Assembly: GCF_030816915.1 (NCBI RefSeq)
Contig: NZ_JAUSYN010000002.1
Location: forward strand, 558,001-622,000
Origin: Streptomyces sp. B3I8
GTDB taxonomy: Bacteria > Actinomycetota > Actinomycetes > Streptomycetales > Streptomycetaceae
DNA length: 64,000 nucleotides
Reading direction: 5' to 3'
Shown here piece by piece: positions 43,066 to 50,590 of the stretch; position 1 is the first letter of the stretch, and every line of letters begins with the position of its first letter. The translations under genes and the position numbers were made by a program. Under the pieces are notes generated by a model. That model was not told the origin of the DNA. It did no database searches and saw nothing but the letters and a program-made list of their open reading frames with translations.

Positions 43066-44187
43066 ATGTACGCAGCATCGTCCTCCGTGTCCGCCCCGTC
43101 CCCGTCGCTGCGCACCCGCCGGCCGGGAGTGGGCGGCCCCTACCTCGACCCCGCACGTCCCCAGACCCCGGCGCTCGGACGGTCCCGGCGCGTGCCCGGC
43201 GCGGCCGGCGCGCCGATCGGCGGAAGGCTCGACCTGTCCGGCCCCCAGGGTGCGCAGCTGCGCACGGCGATCGCCTCGGTGCACCGCATCTGCCCGGAGT
43301 TCACCCCGGTGCAGGTGCTGCGCCGCAGCGGCCGCTCGGTCCTGCTGGTGGGGACGACGGGCCGCAACACGGCCGTGGCCAAGTGTTTACTGGACCATTC
43401 GCCGATGTGGTCCGAGCGGACCCGGCACGAAATAGCTGCCTACCGCGCGTTCGTCCGGCACCGGCCGCCCGTGCGGGTGCCCCGGCTGATCGCGGCGGAC
43501 CCGGAGAACTGCACGCTGGTGATCGAGCGGATGCCCGGCCGGGTCGCCGCGCTGCACCGGCACCCGGTGCAGGCCCCGCCGCGCGCGGACGTGCGGGCGG
43601 CGCTCGGCGCGATCTGCCGGCTCAACGCGTGGCGGCCGCCGGCGGGCACGTTCGACGCCCCGTTGGACTACGCGGAGCGCATCTCCCGCTTCCACGACCT
43701 CGGGCTCCTCACCGACCGGGACATGGGCGACCTGCAGAAGCTGCTGCACGGCATCGCGCACGCGGCGGGGCGCCAGGGCATGGGCCAGTTCTGTCACGGC
43801 GACGCGCTGCTGTCGAACGTCCTGCTCTCCCCCGCGGGTCCGGTCCTGGTGGACTGGGAGCACGCGGGTTGGTACCTGCCGGGGTATGACCTGGCGACGC
43901 TGTGGACCGTGCTCGGGGACGCCCCGATGGCGCGACGGCAGATCAGCGGCATCGCGCAGTCGGCGGGCCCGGCCTCGCGGGACGCGTTCCTGGTCAACCT
44001 GATGCTTGTGCTGACCCGGGAGATCCGTACGTACGAGACGGCCGTGCAGCGTTCGATGCACGACAGCGCCCCGACGGCCCCGGGCGCCACGCCGTCCGGC
44101 GAGGAGCAGCGCCTGCTGCTCCGCCGTCTTCACGACGACTGCCAGCTGGCCCGCCGCGCGGTCCGCGCGGCGGTCGGCACCCGCTGA
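43066..44187 (+). CDS. Aminoglycoside phosphotransferase-fold kinase
   Basis: 373 residues from the ATG at 43066. APH/choline-kinase-like C-terminal lobe with the Brenner motif [13 protein letters not shown] (HGDxxxxN) and [18 protein letters not shown] carrying the metal-binding Asp. The N-terminal 60 residues are disordered and basic, then [26 protein letters not shown] is the Gly-rich lobe with an AVAK Lys. It phosphorylates a small hydroxyl compound or, in this Streptomyces group, has unknown target. The ribosome site GAAGGG is about 14 nt away, longer than usual. Divergent from the NsdA-family gene. Confidence 0.8.
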   Translation: MYAASSSVSAPSPSLRTRRPGVGGPYLDPARPQTPALGRSRRVPGAAGAPIGGRLDLSGPQGAQLRTAIASVHRICPEFTPVQVLRRSGRSVLLVGTTGRNTAVAKCLLDHSPMWSERTRHEIAAYRAFVRHRPPVRVPRLIAADPENCTLVIERMPGRVAALHRHPVQAPPRADVRAALGAICRLNAWRPPAGTFDAPLDYAERISRFHDLGLLTDRDMGDLQKLLHGIAHAAGRQGMGQFCHGDALLSNVLLSPAGPVLVDWEHAGWYLPGYDLATLWTVLGDAPMARRQISGIAQSAGPASRDAFLVNLMLVLTREIRTYETAVQRSMHDSAPTAPGATPSGEEQRLLLRRLHDDCQLARRAVRAAVGTR

Positions 44188-44355
44188 CGCGAGGGGGGAC
44201 CCGCGCCGGCCACGCACCGGCTTCCCCGCCGCCGACGGGCGTCCCCCTCGCACGGCCCCCCACTCGCCCGTCCGGGTCATTGGTCCACTCCACTGACGCC
44301 CCGCAGGCCCGAGCACGTGCCGTAGACCGGGTGGAACCCGGCTTCCGGCACATGA

Positions 44356-44384
44356 TTGACGGATCGTCGGAGAGCCGATAGCAC
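44356..44384 (+). promoter_or_regulatory. Predicted housekeeping (HrdB-type) promoter of the amidase gene
   Basis: TTGACG at 44356-44361, a 17-nt spacer, and TAGCAC at 44379-44384. This is close to the Streptomyces vegetative consensus TTGAC / TAnnnT; the leader to the TTG start would be about 50 nt. It lies in a 253-bp gap where no other gene was seen. Confidence 0.65.
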
Positions 44385-44440
44385 TGACGCACGTTCGGCC
44401 CCGCACGCCCCGTCGCGCTCGACCGCCCAGGAGGCCTGCC

Positions 44441-46465
44441 TTGCGAGGATTCCCCACCACCGGACACAGACCCACCCGCAGGACGGCGGCCGCCGTCGCC
44501 GCGTCCGCCGCACTGCTGCTCCCCCTGCTCGGCGCCGCCCCGGCGGCCGGCCAGGGCGATGTCCGCACCGGCGGCACCCCGGCCGGGCTGCAGCGCGCCT
44601 TCGCCGCCGCGGCCGCCGAGTACCACGTGCCGGGGAGCGTCCTGCTCGGCGTCTCGTACCTGCAGTCGCGCTGGGACACCCACGCCGGCGCGCCGAGCGT
44701 GTCGGGCGGCTACGGTCCGATGCACCTGACGGACGCCCGCACCGCGCTCGCCCACACGGCCACGCACCCGGGACAGACCGCGACCGCGCACCCGGAGAGT
44801 GTCGGCGACGCCCGCGGCGACACCGCACGCCCGGCCCCGCGCCCGGCCCCGCGCCCGGCCTCCGCGGCGCCCGGTGTCCCGGCCGCCGCCGCGCTGCCGG
44901 CCCGGCTGAAGACGCTCGGCAGGGCCGCCGGTCTCACCGGCCTCACCGCCGCCGCCCTGCGCGAGGATCCCGCCGCCAACATCCGGGGCGGCGCCGCCCT
45001 GCTGGCCGCCGCGCAGCGCGCACTCGGCGAGCCGCTCAGCGCGGACCCGGCCGACTGGTACGGGGCCGTCGCCCGGTTCTCCGGCGCGGACGACACGGCG
45101 ACCGCGTCGGCGTACGCCGATGACGTCTACGACGTGATCCGCACCGGCGAGCGGCGCACCACGGACACCGGGCAGCGCGTCACCCTGCCCGCGCGTCCCG
45201 GCGTCCGGCCCGACACCGCACCACTGCGCCGCGCGGGCCTGCGCAAGGGCCACGCCGCCGGCACCGAGTGCCCCGAGTCCGTGGCGTGCGAGTGGATCCC
45301 GGCACCGTACGAGGAGTTCGGGGACGACGACTACGGCAACCACGACCTGGGCGACCGCCCCGCCTCGCAGAGAATCGAGTACATCGTCATCCATGACACC
45401 GAGGGCGCCTGGGACGGGGTCATCAACCTCGTCCAGGACCCGACCTACGTGTCGTGGAACTACACCCTGCGGTCCACCGACGGGCACGTGGCCCAGCATG
45501 TGAAGGCGAAGGACGTGGCCTGGCACGCGGGGAACTGGGACGTGAACTCCCGGTCGATCGGCCTGGAGCACGAGGGTTTCCTCGCCGATCCGGACGCCTG
45601 GTTCACGGAGGCGATGTACCGCTCCTCGGCGCGGCTGGTGAAGTACCTCGCCGACAAGTACGACATCCCGCTGGACCGTCAGCACCTGCTGGGCCACGAC
45701 AACGTGCCCGGCCCCACCACCTCCACCGTGCCCGGCATGCACACCGACCCCGGCCCGTACTGGGACTGGCAGCACTACTTCGACCTGCTGGGCGCCCCGC
45801 TGAAGGGCACGGCCGACGCGCACGGCGGCCTGGTGACGATCCGGCCCGACTACGCGGCCAACAAGCCCGTGTACACGGGCTGCACCGACGGCGACCAGCC
45901 GTGCGCGGCGCACGGTTCCGGCGAGGTGCGGCTGTACACGGCGCCGGACGAGAGCGCGCCGCTGATCAAGGACATCGGCCTGCGGCCGGGGGGCGGCGAC
46001 TCCACGATCGACGTGAACGACCTCGCCTCTCGGGTCTCCACCGGCCAGCAGTACGCGGTGGCCGGCCGGGACGGGGACTGGACGGCGATCTGGTACCTGG
46101 GCCAGAAGGCCTGGTTCCGGAACCCGGCGAAGCAGCCGACGGCCGTGCACGCGAAGGGGCTGGTGGTCACGCCGAAGGCCGGGGCCGCCGACGTCCCCGT
46201 CTACGGCCGCGCCTACCCGGAGGCGTCCGCGTACCCGACAGGCGTCCCGGCGCAGGCCGTCTCGCCGCTGCCGTACCGGATCCCGGCGGGCCAGAAGTAC
46301 GTCGTCGGTGACGCGATGCCGGGCCAGTACTACTACGCGGTGACCTTCGACGAGGCCTCGCACAAGGTCGTGACCGGCAAGGACATGTACTACGAGATCC
46401 AGTACGGCCACCGGGTCGGCTTCGTGCGGGCCGCCGATGTCCGGGTGCTTCCCTCGGCCTCCTGA
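44441..46465 (+). CDS. Secreted N-acetylmuramoyl-L-alanine amidase (Amidase_2) with lysozyme-like N-terminus
   Basis: 674 residues, TTG start supported by GGAGG 6 nt upstream. Signal peptide with twin Arg-like RPTRRTAAAVAASAALLLPLLGAAPAA (about 10-36). Residues about 45-235 resemble a lytic-transglycosylase fold (VPGSVLLGVSYLQSRWDTHAG). The Amidase_2/PGRP domain has zinc and catalytic residues H318 (YIVIHDTEG), H362 (VAWHAGNWD) and H419 (LLGHDNVPG). The C-terminal 200 residues repeat SH3-like beta strands, likely wall-binding. It would cleave the MurNAc-L-Ala bond of peptidoglycan outside the membrane. Confidence 0.88.
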   Translation: MRGFPTTGHRPTRRTAAAVAASAALLLPLLGAAPAAGQGDVRTGGTPAGLQRAFAAAAAEYHVPGSVLLGVSYLQSRWDTHAGAPSVSGGYGPMHLTDARTALAHTATHPGQTATAHPESVGDARGDTARPAPRPAPRPASAAPGVPAAAALPARLKTLGRAAGLTGLTAAALREDPAANIRGGAALLAAAQRALGEPLSADPADWYGAVARFSGADDTATASAYADDVYDVIRTGERRTTDTGQRVTLPARPGVRPDTAPLRRAGLRKGHAAGTECPESVACEWIPAPYEEFGDDDYGNHDLGDRPASQRIEYIVIHDTEGAWDGVINLVQDPTYVSWNYTLRSTDGHVAQHVKAKDVAWHAGNWDVNSRSIGLEHEGFLADPDAWFTEAMYRSSARLVKYLADKYDIPLDRQHLLGHDNVPGPTTSTVPGMHTDPGPYWDWQHYFDLLGAPLKGTADAHGGLVTIRPDYAANKPVYTGCTDGDQPCAAHGSGEVRLYTAPDESAPLIKDIGLRPGGGDSTIDVNDLASRVSTGQQYAVAGRDGDWTAIWYLGQKAWFRNPAKQPTAVHAKGLVVTPKAGAADVPVYGRAYPEASAYPTGVPAQAVSPLPYRIPAGQKYVVGDAMPGQYYYAVTFDEASHKVVTGKDMYYEIQYGHRVGFVRAADVRVLPSAS

Positions 46466-46487
46466 GTCACGGGCCGAAGGAAACGGT

Positions 46488-46525
46488 CAGGGGCCGGGTC
46501 CGCCGGGAGGCGGGTCCGGCCCCTG
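46488..46525. terminator. Terminator-like hairpin after the amidase gene
   Basis: Arms CAGGGGCCGG (46488-46497) and CCGGCCCCTG (46516-46525), perfect over 10 bp with further imperfect pairing inward, between two convergent genes. Confidence 0.65.
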
Positions 46526-46550
46526 TGTGTCCCGTGCCGACTCCGGCGGG

Positions 46551-47048
46551 TCAGCCCTGCTGGAACAGTTCCGCGGGGAGCGGCTTGAGCAGGGCGTAGA
46601 GGTCGTCGGTGATGGGGCGGTCCCAGGCGGTGATGGTCACCAGGACGTTGTCGCTGCGGTCGAACTGCACGCAGGAGATGCGGCTCTCGGACAGCTTGAG
46701 GCGGCGCACCACGAGCAGGTTGTCGCCCTGCAGTACCGGCACGTCCTCGGTGCCGACGACGGTGACCTCCTCGTCGTTCTCCAGGGCGAGGAGGAGCTGG
46801 GCCACCTCGAAGGGGATCTCCCCCTCGTCGACCTCACGGGCCGGGGATCCCTCCGGGAGGTTGCCGATGATCATCGCCGGGCCCCGGCCGCCGAACAGGT
46901 CGTAGCGCAGGAACACGCCCTGGCAGCTGCCGTCGGGGGCGGGCAGCAGGCCGGCACCGAGATTGCCCGGCCAGTCGCCCGGATCCATGGCCAGTACGTC
47001 GAATTCGGGCCCGGCGGGAGTGGCGCTGCGGCGGCGGAGGAAGGACAT
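46551..47048 (-). CDS. Conserved hypothetical protein, 165 residues
   Basis: ATG at 47046-47048. A compact soluble protein: FDVLAMDPGDWPGNLGAGLLPAPDGSCQGVFLRYDLFGGRGPAMIIGNL, then IPFEVAQLLLALENDEEVTVVGTEDVPVLQGDNLLVVRRLKLSESRISCVQFDRSD. No signal peptide or membrane helix. It looks like a conserved actinobacterial protein of unknown function. It is co-directional with, and follows, a DUF397 gene 62 bp upstream. Confidence 0.7.
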   Translation of the reverse strand: MSFLRRRSATPAGPEFDVLAMDPGDWPGNLGAGLLPAPDGSCQGVFLRYDLFGGRGPAMIIGNLPEGSPAREVDEGEIPFEVAQLLLALENDEEVTVVGTEDVPVLQGDNLLVVRRLKLSESRISCVQFDRSDNVLVTITAWDRPITDDLYALLKPLPAELFQQG

Positions 47049-47110
47049 GCCGCCATGGTACGTGTCCGCGCCCGCGTCCGACCTGGGGCCGGGGCTCAGC
47101 TCGGGTCAGC

Positions 47111-47353
47111 TCAGGTGAGGTCGAACTCGCCCTCCCGCGCGCCGGAGACGAACGCGCCCCATTCCGCGGGGGTGAAGATCAGGGACGGGCTCTCGGGGCG
47201 GCCACTGTTGCGCATCGCGATGAAGCCCTCGACGAAGGCGATCTGGACATCTCCGCGCCCCTTGCTGCTGGAGTGCCACTCCGCGTTGGTGAGGTCCAGG
47301 TCGGGTTTGACCCAACCCGTGAGGGCGTGCTGCTGGATGGTGCTCTCGGCCAC
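47111..47353 (-). CDS. DUF397 domain protein
   Basis: 80 residues. The DUF397 pattern is clear: WHSSSKGRGDVQIAFVEGFIAMRNSGRPESPSLIFTPAEWGAFVSGAREGEFD, with the W-x-K/S-S and F-T-xxE-W-xxF blocks. In Streptomyces these proteins usually follow a gene for an XRE-type regulator, acting in paired antitoxin-like or regulatory units. No XRE gene lies upstream here, so this copy is an orphan. ATG start with GGGAGGAG about 8 nt upstream. Confidence 0.82.
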   Translation of the reverse strand: MAESTIQQHALTGWVKPDLDLTNAEWHSSSKGRGDVQIAFVEGFIAMRNSGRPESPSLIFTPAEWGAFVSGAREGEFDLT

Positions 47354-47643
47354 GGCCGTGCTCCTCCCGTTTCGTCGTCCGCGGTCAGCCTAGCGACCGG
47401 TTCCGGGCACCGACAGGGCACGTGAAGGGACGCTTCCCGGAACGGGGTCCCCCGGGCGCGGCAGGGCGCCCGTGCGGACGCGTCCGGCAGGACAGGGGGG
47501 CCTGCCCGGCTTATCGAGGGAGGGGCGTCCCGTCGTCGTCCCACCTCGTCGTCCCTTCGCCACCCCCACCCCTGTAGCCGTCCTGGATCGTCCCTCGCCA
47601 TCACCTCGTCGTCCTGGAGCGGACCATACCGTCGACTTCGTCC
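47354..47643. other. Intergenic region, no gene recognised
   Basis: 290 bp. Contains several short repeats of CTCGTCGTCC but no convincing promoter pair, hairpin or reading frame with a ribosome site. Confidence 0.35.
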
Positions 47644-47820
47644 GTGGTGAAGGTCGGCGGGCCCGCGCCCGGTCGGCTGGGCCGTCTGGGCGAGTGGTGT
47701 GCCCGGCACTTCGTCGTCGTCCTCGTGGCCCGGCTGGTCGCGCTGCTCGGCCGGCACGCGTGGCGCACCCCGCGGTGGCTGCACCGGGTCCTGCCGCGCA
47801 TCGACGCGGAGGGCGGGGGC
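47644..47820 (+). pseudogene. MMPL transporter relic: N-terminus fused to C-terminus
   Basis: From the GTG at 47644 the frame reads GRLGRLGEWCARHFVVVLVARLVALLG, matching the first membrane segment of actinobacterial MMPL exporters, and runs directly into RHAWRTPRWLHRVLPRIDAEGGG, the usual end of the same family. About 650 intervening residues appear lost in frame. After residue 57 the frame reads on as Arg/Gly-rich sequence without similarity. It is best read as a large internal deletion; the call rests on recalled family patterns. Confidence 0.5.
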
Positions 47821-47907
47821 ACGGGTGAGGTCCGCTCCCGACCGCTCGGTCGCGGGCCCGGCTCCTGCCGGCGCAACAGGTCGGTCGCTGGTCCGGCTCC
47901 TTCCGGG

Positions 47908-48612
47908 TCAGGCGCCGGTCCGGCCGTCCGGCGTGTAGAGGTGGGCGCGGACACGGCGCAGCCAGGCCTCGACGGGCGCCTCGTCCGGCTGCGGGGGCAG
48001 CACCGTTCGGGTCGTGGCGAAGGCGTCCTCGTAGTGGCGCAGGAGGGGCCGGGCGGCGGACGGGTCGGCGGCGACCTGTTCGCCGAACCGGTGGTACTCC
48101 TCCGGGTCCTCCACGCGGAGGGTCAGCCGGCCGGTGGCGTAGAGCTCGTGGCCCTGGTGGCACAGGCGTTTGAGGTGGCGGGCGTGCTTGGCGGTGCGCC
48201 TGCGCACGTCGGCCGGGAAGGAGCCGTCGCCGCGCGCCTGGAGCCGTCGGAACTGCTGGGCGGCGTAGCCGAGGTAGGCGGCGCGGACGCGCGGGGCGGA
48301 CAGCAGGGTGGAGCGCAGGGCGACGAGTTCGTCGCCCAGTTCGCTGCGCACCTCGTACAACTCCTCCGGGAGCCAGACGAGTTCGAGCACGGTGGGGTTG
48401 CCGGCGAGGGCGAGCCGGCACCACTTCGCCGCCTCGTGCAGGGTGCGGTCCGGCGCGGTGGTGACGTGGGACTCCTTCGGCCGGTGCAGGCCGTGCAGGT
48501 CCTCGGTGGGGGCCGCGAACACGCCGAGCCGGTCCACGTCGGAGCCCGCGTGGGCGAGTCCGTACGCGGTGGAGCCGACGACGCCGGAGAGCAGGACGTG
48601 GGTGGCGGACAC
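47908..48612 (-). CDS. Predicted nucleotidyltransferase (pol beta superfamily)
   Basis: 234 residues from the GTG at 48610-48612 with GAGAGG upstream; a longer frame to 48705 is unsupported. The minimal nucleotidyltransferase motif is G13-S14 (GVVGSTAYGLAHAGSDVDRLGVF) with D25 and D27. A helical second half (RRTAKHARHLKRLCHQGHELYATGRLTLRVEDPEEY) follows. This matches the YcgL-like/DUF-type nucleotidyltransferases of unknown substrate. It resembles proteins found in phage-type RNA repair or antitoxin families, but no partner gene is adjacent. Confidence 0.75.
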   Translation of the reverse strand: MSATHVLLSGVVGSTAYGLAHAGSDVDRLGVFAAPTEDLHGLHRPKESHVTTAPDRTLHEAAKWCRLALAGNPTVLELVWLPEELYEVRSELGDELVALRSTLLSAPRVRAAYLGYAAQQFRRLQARGDGSFPADVRRRTAKHARHLKRLCHQGHELYATGRLTLRVEDPEEYHRFGEQVAADPSAARPLLRHYEDAFATTRTVLPPQPDEAPVEAWLRRVRAHLYTPDGRTGA

Positions 48613-48709
48613 GGGCGGGCCCTCTCTTCGCGGGAGTCCTCCCCTGTGCGCGGAATCCCTGTGCTGGTGGGGCCCATTGTGGTGAGCGGCGGGCGGTGCG
48701 GTCACCGGA

Positions 48710-50365
48710 TTATTCGCGGGGCTCGCCCGGCGGCCACTGTTCCTCCTGCTCTTTCCGCTCCTCCTGCTCCTTCCGCTCCTCGCGCTCCCCCGGCTCGCCC
48801 GACTGCTCCTCCGTGAACCTCTCCCGCAGTTCCCGCTTGAGGATCTTGCCGCTGGCGTTGCGCGGGAGCGCGTCCACGAACAGCACCCGCTTGGGCGCCT
48901 TGAAGTGGGCGAGCCGGTCTCGCGCGTGCGCGAGGAGTTGCTCCTCGGTGACCTCGCCGCGCGGGACGACCACCGCCGTGACGGCCTCGATCCAGTGGGC
49001 GTCGGGCAGCCCGATCACGGCGGCCTCGGCCACCGCCTCGTGGGTGTAGAGCGCGTCCTCGACCTGGCGCGAGGCGACCAGTACGCCGCCGGAGTTGATG
49101 ACGTCCTTCACCCGGTCGACGACGGTGAAGTACCCGTGGGCGTCGCGCACGGCGAGGTCGCCGGAGTGGAACCAGCCGTCGCGGAAGGCCTCGGCGGTCT
49201 CCTCGGGCTTGTCCCAGTAGCCCTCGCAGAGTTGGGGTGAGCGGTAGACGATCTCGCCGCGTTCACCGTCGGGCACGTCCCGCCCCTCCTCGTCGACCAC
49301 CTTGGCCTCGACGAACAGCACGGGGCGCCCGCAGGAGTCCATGCGGCCCCTGTGCTCGCCGGGGCCGAGGACCATGGCGAGCGGGCCGATCTCGCTCTGG
49401 CCGAAGCAGTTGTGGAAGGCGAGGTGCGGCAGCCGCTCCTTCAGCCGTTCGAGGACCGGCACCGGCATGATCGACGCCCCGTAGTAGGCCTTGCGCAGTC
49501 CGCCGAGGTCGCGGGTGGCGAAGTCGGGGCGGCCGGCCAGGGCGATCCACACGGTCGGCGGGGCGAAGAAGCTGTCCGCGCGGCCCGACTCGATCAGGTC
49601 GAGGAGCACGTCGCCGTCGGGGGCGTCGAGCAGGATGTTCTCGGCGCCGACGGCGAGGTAGGGCAGCAGGAAGACGTGTGTCTGGGCCGAGTGGTAGAGC
49701 GGCAGCGCGTGCACGGGGCGGTCGCCGGCCTGGAGGTCGAGTGCGGTGATCGCGCTCAGGTACTCGTGCACCAGCGCGCGGTGCGTCATCATCGCGCCCT
49801 TGGGCAGGGCGGTGGTGCCCGAGGTGTAGAGGAGCTGCGCGAGGTCCTCGGCGCGCGGTTCGGGACCGTCGTACGGCTCGGTCGCCGCGAGCCGTGCGAG
49901 CAGCGAGCCCTCGGCGTCGCGCAGCGGCAGGGCGCGGGTGCCGGCGGGCAGGTTCCCTGTGAGGTCCGGGTCGGCGAGGACGAGGGAGCAGCCGGACTGC
50001 CCGACGAGGTAGGCCAGGTCGTCCCCGGTGAGGGCGTGGTTGACCGGTACGTGGACCAGTCCGGCCCGGGCGCAGGCCAGGAAGCCGATCACGTAGGCGT
50101 CGGAGTTGTGGCCGTAGGCGCCGACCCGGTCGCCGGGGGCGAGCCCGGCGTCGAGCAGTGTGCGGGCGGCGCGGGAGACGGCGTCGTCGAGGTCGGCGTA
50201 GGTCCAGTGCCGGTCGCCGAAGTGGAGCGCGACGCGTGCGGGGGTGCGGCCGGCGCTGCGCCGCAGGACACCGTCCACGGTGACACTCCGACCGGCCTTG
50301 ACCCCGCCGGGTCCGGCGCTGCCGCCGCCACCGTGTTCCGCTCCTGCCCCTGCCGATCGCGCCAT
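48710..50365 (-). CDS. AMP-dependent acyl-CoA synthetase/ligase
   Basis: 551 residues from the ATG at 50363-50365 with GGAGGG upstream. ANL superfamily motifs: LLYTSGTTALPKGAMMTH (P-loop), YGASIMPVPVLERL, NCFGQSEIGPLAMV, GYWDKPEETAEAFRDGWFHSGDLAVRD, and the C-terminal GKILKREL with its catalytic Lys. It would activate a carboxylic acid as acyl-AMP and pass it to CoA. The acid is unknown. The C-terminal 30 residues are a Glu/Lys/Arg-rich repeat (EEQSGEPGEREERKEQ) outside the domain. Co-directional with the nucleotidyltransferase. Confidence 0.9.
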   Translation of the reverse strand: MARSAGAGAEHGGGGSAGPGGVKAGRSVTVDGVLRRSAGRTPARVALHFGDRHWTYADLDDAVSRAARTLLDAGLAPGDRVGAYGHNSDAYVIGFLACARAGLVHVPVNHALTGDDLAYLVGQSGCSLVLADPDLTGNLPAGTRALPLRDAEGSLLARLAATEPYDGPEPRAEDLAQLLYTSGTTALPKGAMMTHRALVHEYLSAITALDLQAGDRPVHALPLYHSAQTHVFLLPYLAVGAENILLDAPDGDVLLDLIESGRADSFFAPPTVWIALAGRPDFATRDLGGLRKAYYGASIMPVPVLERLKERLPHLAFHNCFGQSEIGPLAMVLGPGEHRGRMDSCGRPVLFVEAKVVDEEGRDVPDGERGEIVYRSPQLCEGYWDKPEETAEAFRDGWFHSGDLAVRDAHGYFTVVDRVKDVINSGGVLVASRQVEDALYTHEAVAEAAVIGLPDAHWIEAVTAVVVPRGEVTEEQLLAHARDRLAHFKAPKRVLFVDALPRNASGKILKRELRERFTEEQSGEPGEREERKEQEERKEQEEQWPPGEPRE

Positions 50366-50590
50366 GCCCTGTCCCTCCGCCCGGCCCGTTCTGCCCGTGA
50401 TCCTGGGGTGCGGCGGGGGCGGGGGCAAGCGGCGCGCCGTCCCGCGGGGTGCGCGGGGGTCCGCGGCCGACGGCCACGGGCATGGCGTGATCACGGTCAA
50501 CCCGGGGTCGGGTCACGGCAACACCCCACCGGCCCGCATGCCCCTTGTTAGGCTCAACGCTCCCTTCCGACACAGTAGTTGAGGGGCACC

